A stretch of DNA of 64,000 nucleotides. It comes from Tieghemiomyces parasiticus. Its lineage: Eukaryota > Kickxellomycota > Dimargaritomycetes > Dimargaritales > Dimargaritaceae. Numbering within the stretch: position 1 is the first letter of the stretch; each line of letters begins with the position of its first letter. Position numbers and translations under genes: made by a program. Below are positions 44,636 through 54,675 of the stretch, in pieces. The stretch covers positions 62,001-126,000 of the forward strand of contig JANBPT010000001.1 of assembly GCA_027575765.1 (NCBI GenBank), given 5' to 3'. The notes under the pieces were generated by a model. That model saw only the letters and a program-made list of their open reading frames with translations. It ran no database searches and was not told the origin of the DNA.

Positions 44636-45139
44636 AGTGAGTGTCAAGAATGTCGATAGTCGGGCAATCAAAGGTCGGTGGGAGGGTTTCGATGGAGGAA
44701 AAGGTGCGCTCCAGGAAGTAAGTCCGGTAAAAGAAAAGTAGAGGAATCGAAATGGCGATGGGAGAAATGGCAGGCTAAATTCTAGATAGACCTCGTTGGC
44801 ACTTCCGAGCCTGCAGAGCTGCTACTTAATGGTGCGAATCCACATAGGCACCAAGTCCCTTCGACGGTACCTACAGACCAAGGGGTAGGGGTGGTAGGCT
44901 ACCTGTCACTCGAACACCTTCAAAGCTACCTTGCCATGCCGTCTACGCGATAAGGTAGTTGACGCGCCTGGTCTGGAACCATCGCCGACCGTTCCACGCT
45001 TGTGGAGTGCCCTGGCTCTTGCCTCCTATTGCCGCATCCGTCCCTCAGTTTGCCTTACTTCATTGTTGAAAACCTCGCCGACGCTCGTCCTGCCTTTCCT
45101 TGAACTCTGCCTGCTCCTTAATCGAATCTCACCTTGTCA
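44636..45139. promoter_or_regulatory. Shared divergent promoter region, TLS1-like / MED17
   Basis: This 504-bp interval separates two start codons pointing away from each other and so must hold both promoters. No TATA box is obvious on either side, which is usual for housekeeping genes. Confidence 0.5.
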
Positions 45140-47719
45140 ATGAGTCACACCGGCGATATGGGGAACGGTCCCCCTGGAAAACGACTCCGCCTAGCCCTCG
45201 AAGATGCCACGTCTATTCCGCCACCTGTATCAGGCGAGCCCATCGCCGCCTCGGCGGCTGCCGCGGTGCCGTACGATGTCACCGAGAAGGGCTACCTCAT
45301 CTACCAACCGTAAGTTTTAGGATTCCGAGGTTTGGAGCCGGGTTTATACTGCACTTTACTCTTCCGAAAGTTGAACTTTTCAGGCCGCGGCTGACACTCT
45401 TACCGCCATCTTCTTCCGCGCCTCACAGAGCCCCGACCGAACAGTCACGCCTAAGTGAACAGATCATGAAACTATGGGCCCAGCACCCCAATCTTCAGGG
45501 CCTTGACGACGCGACAGGCGAGGAGATGGAGGTAAAGGGTGAGGACGGTACGAAAATCGAGCCTGAATCGGGGGCTGAAGCTTCAGCGACTGAGACTCCG
45601 GCTCCCGAGGGCGCCTCACCAGGGTGCCCCACGGCCCTTCGGTCAGTCGGTGACATGCGTCAGTACCTCCACGAACAACTCTTCCACGCGCACTCGGAAA
45701 TTGGTGTCGCCCTGGATGTGGTGAACGTACTCCTGGCCGGTCTCAAACCCGCCACCTCAATCGTGGCCCCAGCCAACGACCCGTTGGCGGTGTTAAATGC
45801 CAACAAAGGCGGATCAAATGCGGCTGGAGGAGTCCCACCGCCGCCCATTCCTTTGCCAGCCAACTCAATTAGCTACACCTACACCAACCAGACCAAAACT
45901 GAACCCCCCGTTCTGATCTACAAGACCAAGCTAGGACTGGGGGCAAAATGCAAGGTAGGTTAGTTCTGTCCACACGCTGGGAAGTCCCATTATCTATGCA
46001 CTGCGCATACATTTACGTCGCAAGCCCCAATCCCTTTGCCCATACTCGGAGCTAGTAACCTAAACTTGAATTGCACGAGCTCCGCCCCGTCGCTTCACCT
46101 TCTCCCCGCTTTAGCAACTGAAAACGGCCAGTGAGATCTTACTGGCCCGCGCCGAGGCCCTCGAGTCGGTGATCTATGAGGAACACTCATTTTGGGAGCA
46201 GGCACTGGCACTCCGCCATAAAAACTGGATAATCCAGACGCGGCGTACCGAGTCAGGTCAACCGCACGCCGGGGGGTCGGGTCGATCTAGCTTCTATGTC
46301 CTATACGGCTATCGGACAGGTAAGGATCAAAGCTGGGTCAGCTTTACCGGTCACTTTTACATTGCACTTTCGTACGGCGCTACTTCTCGGCAGCCTACTA
46401 ATTACGCTCCGCCCTCCGCTACCTTGATTCCTCCCCCTCCACTCCGTACAGTCGGCTCCACCTATGGCGATCAGGGTGTCGCCGATCTGCTCCGCATCCA
46501 CCAAGGCACCAAGGCCACATCCTCTGACGATCAGGTTGCACAGGAGAAGGCGACGGAGATTCGACTCCGGTTTGATCGGCGGGCAGCCCGGTACCTCCGA
46601 GTGGCCTTGGTGGATACGCGGACGGGCGCCATACTGGGGACCTCACGCGACGCCACACATCATGACAGCCCACCCGTCTCGGACCTGGCTCACCAACACG
46701 CTCAACTACTTGTGGCACAGCGCGGCTTGTTTGATGCGGAGCTATATCAGCGTTTACTACGAGAGGCCAAGGCCTTACGAATCAATGACAGCCTGGCTGA
46801 GGCCCACGAGGTGGTCTCCCTCCCATGGCCTGGGCGGCAGTTAGGGGATATCACTGGGGATGAGACGGCTCAGCAGCAGCACTGGGCCCTGACATTTGAA
46901 TTGGTAAAGGACGACCCAGGCACCGACGGCGCAGCACCACCGCCCCCGCCATCGGATCGCGAGCTTAACCGCCTGGGCCTCATTGGCAACCCAAATTTCA
47001 CGAAGGTGGCGCTTGACCTAGCCTTATGCCGGCAATATCGATTTAACCGCCATCGTGCTGTTGAACGCAACCGACTGGCCCTCCGCGGCCAACTCCGGAG
47101 CGAGCAGATTAACCTCTCTGTGCCGCCTGCCGATATGCTGCTCCCCTCACTCCTAGCAGGGCTGGGCTCCTGGCACACATTCCGGGCAGCCCTGGACGTC
47201 CTTGCTGTGGTGGGACGAGACTGCAAACGAGCCGGCCAACCCGCGGCCCTGGCCTTTACTCCGCTTACTCCACTACCGCGAGATGGGGCGTACCTCTCCG
47301 GAGCCGCGGGCGGTACCATCATGCAGCGGGACCGACTTGCCCAGTGGAGTGACTTGGAGCGGCAGGTGGCCCGTCATACCAATGGCAAGGTGACTGCACC
47401 GCACTGGACGGCCGCTATGCTAGCTCATCTGTGTACCCAACCGACCTACCCGTTCCGTACCCATAATACAGATTCGCAGGAGCTTCGGTTGGCCTGGACC
47501 GCGGTGGCCGACCGTAGCCCCCTCCGCCCCGTACAGCGGTACCTCGCCGTCCTAACCACCGACCGGCAGTACTTCATTTGGGTGTACGAGCCTGGTCGTA
47601 TTGACGTCCTCCCCGCATCCCACACTGAGGGTTCAGCCCCGCCGCCCATCGTGTCTTTCCACCGTCTTCAGGAATTCCACAACTGGCTTCGCTGCGAGAC
47701 CCAGGTTGACAGCGCATAG
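45140..47719 (+). CDS. MED17: Mediator complex subunit 17 (Med17/Srb4)
   Basis: Exons 45140-45309, 45384-45954, 46115-46319 and 46452-47719, giving 737 aa. Introns are 74, 160 and 132 bp. Med17 is the architectural core of the Mediator head module, which contacts RNA polymerase II. Seen: an N-terminal region with a DVTEKGYLIYQPP-RLTLLPP stretch, an acidic linker, a helical block (MRQYLHEQLFHAHSEIGVALDVVNVLLAG), then KLGLGAKCK-QLKTASEILLARAEALESVI, FWEQALALRHKNWIIQTRR and YGYRT-VGSTYGDQGVADLL, and an alpha/beta C-terminal half. The third intron (46320-46451) is 132 bp, a multiple of three, with no in-frame stop, so the frame also stays open if it is retained. I splice it because GTAAGG/ACAG sites and a CTAAT branch-like site fit, and because removal joins YGYRT directly to VGSTYGD. 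The poly(A) signal is at 47774. Confidence 0.85.
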
Positions 47720-48437
47720 CCAATGTCATCCGACCTTATGGAAAGGAACATTTACCATTGAAATATCAACGTAAATAAATAACCGGTGCTGAATTCGAGC
47801 GTGGCACACTCCGCCATCCTAATCGGTCTTGACCTTTGAGCCCAGAATACACCCACGTTTCGGAAACCATTACGCCCAGCTAGAGCTGGCCCTGGGCCCA
47901 AACACAGGAACGGGGCGTCACTCAGGATGACCTCCGAACGCTTAAATGCCCGACACCGATCAAATCACGTGATATTTACCCTCCACTTCGGCCAATTAGC
48001 ACCCAGACCGGAAAAGGCCGGCTGGTTCTCTACTATCAGGAGAGTAGAAAAAAAAGGAGACCGACAAGATTGCAGGGGAGGACCTCAACAACCCTAATGG
48101 ATGGATGAATATTGAGGACGCCGTTATTATTCTACCACCTGCTTAACGACATTGATTCCGCCTCTTCCTTTCTTCACTCTTCCCCGAAGTATCTTCGTTT
48201 CCCTCCTTACCAGAAGGTAAATCTCGCCACCGGAGTTTCTGGGACCGCGTCGTCCGCAATTGCCGTCACTGTTACTAGCCGCTGGAATGGATGGATGGAT
48301 GTTATTTCTTGGACGAGAGCCCGTAGCGCAGCACATGTAGCGAAACAAGACCGATCAAGCAGCAGGACGCCCTTACGGAATCTAACCCAGGCCTGAATTC
48401 CCCAACCCCTTCCCACCACTAAGATTCACGAGACAAC
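47720..48437. other. Spacer between MED17 and RPL15
   Basis: This contains the MED17 3' end with an AATAAA at 47774-47779 and the RPL15 promoter and leader, with pyrimidine tracts from 48125 to 48215. There is a GGATGGATGGATG repeat at 48290-48302. No other gene is seen. Confidence 0.5.
47774..47779 (+). terminator. Poly(A) signal of MED17
   Basis: AATAAA 55 bases after the stop codon. Confidence 0.5.
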
Positions 48438-49373
48438 ATGGGTGCCTACAAGTACATTGCGGAGCTTCACAAGAAGAAGCAGTCGGATGTGATGCGTTTC
48501 TTGCTCCGTCTGCGCTGCTGGGAGTACAGGTAAGCATCCGTCATCAGCTAGCACCTTCCTTTGAATATAGATGACCTTGCCCGTGGACTCCGCCAGTCCA
48601 TGGGTTATTGCAGTGCAGCCATGCCATCTTCGCTAGGTGTTCGGGCCCGTGTTTAGGGCGGCGGTGTGCCAGTGCTCTTAACCCCCCCGGGCCTTCTCGC
48701 CCGGTCGCGGGGAGCCGATCAGGTGGTACCTTACAACCCACCCGCCGCCTGGGCCCTTCACCCATGACCCATATTTCGCGAAGTGACCTTGGCTGCTAAC
48801 CGTGACCCCCTTTCCCCCTTTCCCTTTACATTGCTTTTAACGCCACTTAGACAGCTGAACGCTGTTCACCGTGCTGCTCGCCCGTCCCGCCCCGAGAAGG
48901 CCCGTCGTCTGGGGTACAAGGCCAAGCCCGGTTTCCTGGTCTACCGTGTGCGTGTCCGCCGTGGTGGCCGCAAGCGCCCTGTGAACAAGGGTCAGGTGTA
49001 CGGTAAGCCCACCAACCAGGGTGTGTACGGCCTCAAGTACCAGCGCTCCATCCGCGCCACTGCTGAGGGCCGCGCCGCCCGCGCGTGCGGTAACCTGCGC
49101 GTGCTTAACAGCTACTGGGTGAACCAGGACACCGTGTACAAGTTCTACGAGGTGATTCTGGTCGACCCCAACCACGCCGTCATCCGCAACGACCCCCGCA
49201 TCAACTGGATCTGCAAGTCGGTGCACAAGCGCCGCGAGTCCCGCGGTCTCACCTCCGCCGGCCGCAAGTCCCGCGGTATCGGCAAGGGCCACCGCTTCAA
49301 CCAGACCATCGGTGGTTCCCGTCACGCCCAGTGGCGCCGCAACAACACCCTGTCCCTCCGCCGCTACCGTTAA
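48438..49373 (+). CDS. RPL15: 60S ribosomal protein L15 (eL15)
   Basis: Two exons: 48438-48529 and 48851-49373, 204 aa, exactly the yeast length. The intron is 321 bp with a GTAAGC donor, a GCTAAC branch-like site near 48793 and a TTAG acceptor; the split codon gives Arg in [12 protein letters not shown]. Exon 1 encodes [19 protein letters not shown]; exon 2 carries the highly conserved [40 protein letters not shown] and [20 protein letters not shown] stretches. It is a structural protein of the large subunit. Codons are strongly C-ending, as expected for high expression. Poly(A) signal at 49535. Confidence 0.97.
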
Positions 49374-49534
49374 GCCTAGCCTCGCGCTCGGCGATTGGCT
49401 TGGCCGATGGCAGACCAGGTGTTGGCGGTGGGTCAATGATATCGTGTCGCTCGCTATCAGCTCCCTCCTTCAACCACCAACCTCGTGCAGTTTTGGTATT
49501 GGTCTGGTACCCACCATGTATTAATTCCAGAGCA

Positions 49535-49540
49535 AATAAA
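49535..49540 (+). terminator. Poly(A) signal of RPL15
   Basis: AATAAA 162 bases after the stop codon. Confidence 0.5.
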
Positions 49541-50322
49541 ACCTACCCGCGCTCACATTTTGATGCACCCCTCTGGAGATTTTTGCGTCGCAAACGAATG
49601 TGGCTAAGGTTTGGTATTGAGTGTGCAAAGATGCTAGACCCTCTGTTTTACTACGGACCGGTTTGTGTATGGGTGAGGCACCATCCTATTCTCTCTGCTC
49701 TCGCCAGCATGGCGTCCTGGAACGTTGTCCAAGAGCTATTCTGTATTTGTAGCCACCATCTGCATGTTGGCCGTGGTAGCTGGTGCGGTCACTTAACTCT
49801 CTTCCTGGGCAAAGAAGGACGGATACTCTTCCCTCATTTCCAAGCGACCAGGGCCGACTCTGTTGGTTAATCAATATAGATTGACAATCGTGGCTTTAAA
49901 TGATTGACCCTGGTTATCATGGCTCGCTCTCGGCTGCGACGGTGGATATCCCCTACTCTTTCACCATATTTTCACACAAAGGCCGGAGAGTAGAATACAA
50001 AGGCATCACAGGGTGAGGGTGGGGGGGGGAAGAAAATGAAAGGAGGAGGCAGAGCTAACCAGCGCTTGGCTTGGCATCGCTACGCCAGTGCAGCATAGAA
50101 CTTTTATCCTCTCCTCCGCTTCTTCATCGTTATGAGTACAGTCAATTTCATTTGTTGGACCGCTCGTACAAGGACGGACGATCAATTTCATAAAGACCGA
50201 ATAAATGCTCACAGCGTGATAGTGAAGAGAGGCATCAACACCCGCACCATACCACAACAGAGACTAAATAACTCCTCGCCGTCCCTGAGACTGACACGAT
50301 GGACACCAATGCCCCAACCGAA

Positions 50323-50330
50323 TATAAAAG
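50323..50330 (+). promoter_or_regulatory. TATA box for the small secreted protein gene
   Basis: TATAAAAG, 142 bases upstream of the ATG at 50465. Confidence 0.5.
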
Positions 50331-50464
50331 CGTAAACCTCTTCCTCCCTTGCCTACAGGCCACAACGTACCCGACTTTAATACCTGCACAATTTTCCAAT
50401 TGACATTGCATTCTACGCATTTACACCGTCATATCACTTACCCTCATCCGTCCGTATTTCTACC

Positions 50465-50653
50465 ATGCGCCTCGTACCTACCTCGCTCGTTCTGCTCGCC
50501 TCACTGGCCATCCTAACCTCTGCAGCTCCCGCCCCGGCCCCTGGCTTTTCTACTATGATGAGTAACTTCAAAAACTCTAAGGGCGGCAGCTTGAGCGAGC
50601 GTCTCAGGGCGGGTTTCAATGGGCTGGTGGGCGTGAAGACGCAGGGCACCTAA
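50465..50653 (+). CDS. Small secreted protein, 62 aa
   Basis: A single-exon ORF with a TATAAAAG box 142 bp upstream and an AATAAA at 50804-50809 downstream, so it has a full gene layout despite its size. Residues 1-20 form a clear signal peptide: MRLVPTS, then a hydrophobic LVLLASLAILTS core, with cleavage likely at TSA-AP or within the following APAPAP. The mature part is about 36-41 residues: a Gly/Ser/Asn-rich start, then a likely amphipathic helix SLSERLRAGFNGLVGVK, net positive, with no Cys. I recognise no family. Its function is unknown; a short cationic secreted peptide could be a structural, signalling or membrane-active product, but that is speculation. Confidence 0.6.
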   Translation: MRLVPTSLVLLASLAILTSAAPAPAPGFSTMMSNFKNSKGGSLSERLRAGFNGLVGVKTQGT

Positions 50654-51154
50654 CCTGGAACTATGGACTGCAGTTCGACCGCCTCTCCTCTCAGTCTCAG
50701 TCACTCATCTCCCGCAAACGACGGTCAGCTGTCCTCCGATCCAGTCCAGAATTACCATACATGCATTTTGGGTCCACATTCCGCACTACCTTTACTATCT
50801 TAAAATAAAGCTACTTATTAAGCCAAGACGGTAGACAGGCTCTGCTCGACACACAATTCACGTCACAGGTTAGATTGGTAATACAAGCGTCAACCTGGCC
50901 GGAACGCAAACCGTAAAATCCACATTAATGATCAACTGAAAGATGTCTACATGGTTTGGGTAACTCACCAGTCACCGGTAACAAGTGAGAGGGAGGTTGG
51001 GAGTTTATTATCAGAGGAGCAGAGGCATGGAGTGAAGGGAGGGTCAAGTCCCGACGCCAGTATGCCCACACCCCTAGTCGGGTGCGCTTGAAAGGGACAG
51101 GGCGCTCAACTTAAATGTCCGATAAAATCACCGCCAAAGCCGACCAGAAACCGT
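50654..51154. other. Spacer between the secreted-protein gene and RPS12
   Basis: The two genes converge here. Apart from the poly(A) signal at 50804 I see nothing in it. Confidence 0.5.
50804..50809 (+). terminator. Poly(A) signal of the small secreted protein gene
   Basis: AATAAA 151 bases after the stop codon. Confidence 0.5.
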
Positions 51155-51592
51155 TTAGTGGCTCTCGAAGTACTGGAGCAGAATGTTGCGAGCCTCGGAC
51201 TCCTCACCCCAGTCGCAGATGACGACGCAGGAGGCACCGACCACGTTGCGGGCGTTACCCTCACGATCGATCTTGCACTGGCCGACCCACTCGCCGAGCT
51301 TCTTGGAGTCGGACACCTTGATGAGCGGGATCTTGTGCTCAGCGCACAGGGCCTCGACGAGCTTCACGTACTCGGCCTCGTCGCACGAGTCGCTCAGCAC
51401 GCACATGTGCGCGCGGCGGCTGTCGAGAGCCTTGACGCCCTGGCGCATACCGCGGATCAGACCGTTGTGGATCAGCGAGCGACGGAGCACGTCCTGAACG
51501 GCCTCCTCGACCGTCATCTTGTGGCTGGGAGCCGAGGCATCGGCGGCGACCTCAACCTCGATCGACTGGGGAACATCTCCTTCAGAGGCCAT
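51155..51592 (-). CDS. RPS12: 40S ribosomal protein S12 (eS12)
   Basis: A single coding exon of 145 codons from the ATG at 51590-51592. It is an L7Ae/L30e-fold protein of the small-subunit beak. Seen: a variable acidic N-terminus, then [40 protein letters not shown], the [17 protein letters not shown] stretch, [22 protein letters not shown] and [20 protein letters not shown]. Length matches yeast and human S12. Codons are strongly biased to C-ending, as in RPL15. A 5'-UTR intron is possible, because a GTAAGT lies on the minus strand near 51910, but it is not demonstrated. Confidence 0.97.
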   Translation of the reverse strand: MASEGDVPQSIEVEVAADASAPSHKMTVEEAVQDVLRRSLIHNGLIRGMRQGVKALDSRRAHMCVLSDSCDEAEYVKLVEALCAEHKIPLIKVSDSKKLGEWVGQCKIDREGNARNVVGASCVVICDWGEESEARNILLQYFESH

Positions 51593-52979
51593 TGCGAACT
51601 TGTGGGATCGTTGGGTTGGACTTGGTGAGGGGCAAGTTCAAAATGGGCAGTGTCGACTAATTAGCCTGTGAGTTCCTTGCTGGTAATCGGGAAGGGAATG
51701 CGGGTGGTTGCCGTAAGTGTACGTGTGAACGGGTTAGATGCCGGCCAAAAATATACTCTATATGACATTGCCCTTTGACGAGACGGTCGACTAATTTCAT
51801 CGGCCTGGCTTCGTAGCCAGCGCTCTCGTTTCTGCGGATGCTGAGGGATGGATGGACCGCATCGTTCCCGATCGGACCGATGGATGGATGGACGGGTTCG
51901 GAGGATGGCGTACTTACATGTTACAGCAGCGAAAAAGCGGTTGCTTTGAGAATTCGTCGAGAAACGAAATGCAGATGTATCAAGGAAAGATGGTTGAGAG
52001 AGGGAACCAGACGGGGGCAGCCGTGCCCAACGTCTGTGTTAATACTGTCCACGGCGGCCCCGTCGATGCGGCACTGTGTGGGGCTTCACTTCTGTGGGCT
52101 GCGCGGCCATTGCGGCGGATCTGTCGCCCATAGTGAGAGGGGGTGGCATAGTGGTAAAACCCGTCTAGCCTTACCTTCCTCGCGCTAGAGGCGGGTGGGT
52201 CGTGTTTAAAGAGTCATGTGATATTTACTGGTTGTCTTGGGGTACATGAGGAGGAACCCTGCCCAGTGCCACAGTCAATTCATCAACCATCCGCTAGCGC
52301 TTGCCTCTCCGTCGCCATTACGATATTCTAACCATGGCACTCCATCGTGTCTGGGCACGCTGTCGAGGCAGGCAGTCCCGCTTCCACATTTAGCCAACGT
52401 CCTCCCCGGGGGACCCCCCTCTCCCGTGACCAACTTGTGCCAAATTGTCTCCACTGGAGTTTATCGAGCTGGAAGCACACTGGCCTCTGCCTACCCTATG
52501 AGTCACAGCGTTTTAGGCGACGTTAAATAAACATACCCTTCCTCTACTTGTCTCTCGCCCTACGTCTTGTATCGATGTCAGCAAACCGTTTACCACCAGG
52601 GTTGGGCCAATGATGATATAGATTTGAAACGATTTTAGGAACAATGTCGGTGGACTTGAAAGATTGCCTTTATACACAACGTAGGCACGATTTAATCTTA
52701 GGACTACTGTCGAGGACGGTAATCATATTAATTTGGAATACAGGTGAGGAGGACTGTACAGGCGTGTTGTTAATTAGATTAGACATACATGAATAGACAC
52801 AGAAACCAGTAAAAAGTACGAATCTGCGACTAACGTCCCATGCGGGGTAAAATGCCTGATATGGATTAATAAAACTAATAATGATAACTAAATGGGCTAT
52901 AAAGAGGTAAGCAAAAATCGTCAATAGACAATAAATGAAAATCCACCACGCCAAAACATACCACCACTGGTTCTAGAGA
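51593..52979. other. Spacer between RPS12 and the proline-rich orphan gene
   Basis: This contains GGATGGATGG runs near 51846-51895, a tRNA-like A-box with a hairpin near 52140-52210 and a dispersed repeat at 52240-52535. The last part is AT-rich and is probably the 3' UTR of the orphan gene. No ORF is supported. Confidence 0.45.
52240..52535 (+). repeat. Diverged dispersed repeat, copy D
   Basis: The last 80 bases (ACTGGAGTTT..GAGC-GGA..ACACTGGCC..GCCT.AC.CTATGAG..AGTC.CAGCGTTTTA..CGAC.TTAAATAA) match 59425-59506. Weaker similarity extends upstream for about 200 bp (GCCACAG.GTCA..., CAACC..C.CTAG). Same orientation as copy E. The element type is unknown and the ends are approximate. Confidence 0.5.
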
Positions 52980-54527
52980 CTAGGGGTTGCGGCTCCGGTA
53001 CTTCTTTTTGTAAGCGCTCTTACTCAACGAGTGTGGTCGGTTCTCATAAATCCTCTTGATCTCGTCGAGGCTAGCCAAGAGGTCGGGCAGCTGGGATTCG
53101 GGCTGCCGGTTACCGTTGAGTTCCTGGATGAACCGTAAGTTCTTGTAGAGCAGCATACGACCGCTACCATTAAATAAGTAACCAAACGTAGTCAAGAAGA
53201 TGACGGGGCCGATGGCGTCCAGTTGGCCCTGGATGTTGAAGTCCGGGTCCCGCGGGTCGTAGATGATGCGGACGCGGATACCGCTCTCGAGGTCAGTCTC
53301 GTAGTAGGCTACGATCTGTTCCTTGTTTTCCACCCGCGGGGTTATGGCACAGGATCGGATGAACCCCTTCGAGTCGCGATTGAGGGACCGGTTGCGTAGC
53401 GCCTGGTACACCGACAGGTTGTTGGCGATTTTACTGAGCCCCTTGCCATAGATCTGAGCCTCATAGTGGGCGCGCAGTTCGGCGTCCTCGGCCGGATAAA
53501 GCGTGAGGGATGCACGTTCCTGTTTGAAGCGGTGCATCGGAAATCGATCGTCGATAGTGTAGTGCCGGAGCCGTGGGTTGCTAGGAACCGCCGCGACATA
53601 CATGGTGGTGGCGGATCCGGGTGCGACGCCCGTGCGTGGGCGAGTGGACGGACCGACGACTGTGTAGCGGTCTGGTGACGTAGGGGACGGTGGGGTTTGG
53701 GCCGGTGCCAAATTGCGGCAGTAGGGTTCCGTCGGCGTAAGGGGCGGGGGTTGATAGTACGGTGCGAAACGGGGTTGATTAGGCAGCGTATGTGATCGTT
53801 GGGCGCGCGTTAGCCGGCGGATGGGAGGTAGGATAGGCGGTAATATGGGGGCCGTTTGGGGCTCGAGTGCGGTTGACCGCGGGTAAGTAATATTTAATAA
53901 CGGCGGGAGCGATATGGGTGGAAGTGCCGGGCGAGAGGTTGCGCCCCGCCATAGAGGGCCCGCCGAAGTGTACATTGGGGAGGCTGGTGGCATCGTGACG
54001 GCCGGCGGGAACGGAAGTCGGGGACTGTGGGTGGTAATGGGCGACAGGATAGGAAATGGCGGTGGCTCGTTGGTGGTTAGGACGCGGGGCAGGATGGGAC
54101 GCCGCCGGGTTGGCGGCCTTACGGGGTGTGTAGTGGGAGTCATGGCGGTGAGCGTGGCGGTAGAGGCTGCCGCAGCAGTGGTGATGGGCCGGGTTACGGC
54201 TGGTCGCGGAAGTGGGCGCGTGGGGTGCAGTGGTAAATTGTTGGCACTCGTCGAGCGTAAATGGGAAATGTGGGTACGGCGCGGCCCAGAATCCACTGAC
54301 GCCGCCCGCTTGGGCCGCGAGCGGATGTCGCTTACGAAACGGTCACGAATAGGGTCGTAATATCCCGCGGCTGGGTCGTCAGGCGAGCTATCGGTCATTA
54401 TGGAAGGCACGAGCGGGGTGAGGGGCGAGGGGAGGCCGCTGACATTATCCGTGCCAGTTTTAGTATGTGTTGAAAAATAAATGGGAAAAGCAAAACCGAA
54501 CGTAGATTGCGACGTGGCGGTCGTCAT
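52980..54527 (-). CDS. Unrecognised proline-rich protein, 515 aa
   Basis: An intronless ORF with ATG at 54525-54527 and a TATATAA about 145 bp upstream on the same strand. Residues 1-60 are Ser/Thr/Pro-rich. Residues about 60-330 are disordered-looking and rich in Pro, Thr, Arg and Ala, with repeated short motifs such as ILPPILPPIRR and PPISLPPLL. The C-terminal 180 residues are different: charged, mixed composition and likely folded, with YTIDDRFPMHRFKQERAS, an IYGKGLSKIANNLSVYQALRN helix, beta-rich VAYYETDLESGIRVRIIYDPRDPDF and a hydrophobic GPVIFLTTFGYLF, ending KKKYRSRNP. No signal peptide or clear TM segment is seen. I do not recognise the family. The long open frame, TATA box and two-part layout argue for a real gene. 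Confidence 0.65.
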   Translation of the reverse strand: MTTATSQSTFGFAFPIYFSTHTKTGTDNVSGLPSPLTPLVPSIMTDSSPDDPAAGYYDPIRDRFVSDIRSRPKRAASVDSGPRRTHISHLRSTSANNLPLHPTRPLPRPAVTRPITTAAAASTATLTAMTPTTHPVRPPTRRRPILPRVLTTNEPPPFPILSPITTHSPRLPFPPAVTMPPASPMYTSAGPLWRGATSRPALPPISLPPLLNITYPRSTALEPQTAPILPPILPPIRRLTRAQRSHTLPNQPRFAPYYQPPPLTPTEPYCRNLAPAQTPPSPTSPDRYTVVGPSTRPRTGVAPGSATTMYVAAVPSNPRLRHYTIDDRFPMHRFKQERASLTLYPAEDAELRAHYEAQIYGKGLSKIANNLSVYQALRNRSLNRDSKGFIRSCAITPRVENKEQIVAYYETDLESGIRVRIIYDPRDPDFNIQGQLDAIGPVIFLTTFGYLFNGSGRMLLYKNLRFIQELNGNRQPESQLPDLLASLDEIKRIYENRPHSLSKSAYKKKYRSRNP

Positions 54528-54668
54528 AGTGTCAAGTAATAGCGGCTGGGCGGGCTGAGAATTGGTGGGAGGGTTGGGCCAGGAGAAGCAAGGTCAACCA
54601 AAGGTAAACAGTTGGGCGGAGTTGAATGGAAAATAGTGGGGGAAGAGGGAGATGTGGGTAGATAAGTG

Positions 54669-54675
54669 TTATATA
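54669..54675 (-). promoter_or_regulatory. TATA box for the proline-rich orphan gene
   Basis: The minus strand reads TATATAA, 142-148 bases upstream of the ATG at 54527, nearly the same sequence and spacing as at the NRPS gene. Confidence 0.4.

Larger units (their letters stand above)
49374..50464. other. Spacer between RPL15 and the small secreted protein gene
   Basis: This holds the RPL15 3' UTR (AATAAA at 49535-49540) and the promoter of the next gene. A 179-codon frame at 49331-49870 overlaps the RPL15 end and has no recognisable features, so it is not called. Confidence 0.5.

Noticed and set aside
48530..48850. snoRNA in the RPL15 intron
   Set aside because: The intron is longer than its neighbours, but no TGATGA C box with a matching CTGA D box is present and no H/ACA hinge is clear.
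49331..49870. 179-codon frame overlapping the end of RPL15
   Set aside because: It starts inside RPL15 in another frame, continues through the 3' UTR and its poly(A) signal, and shows no domain.
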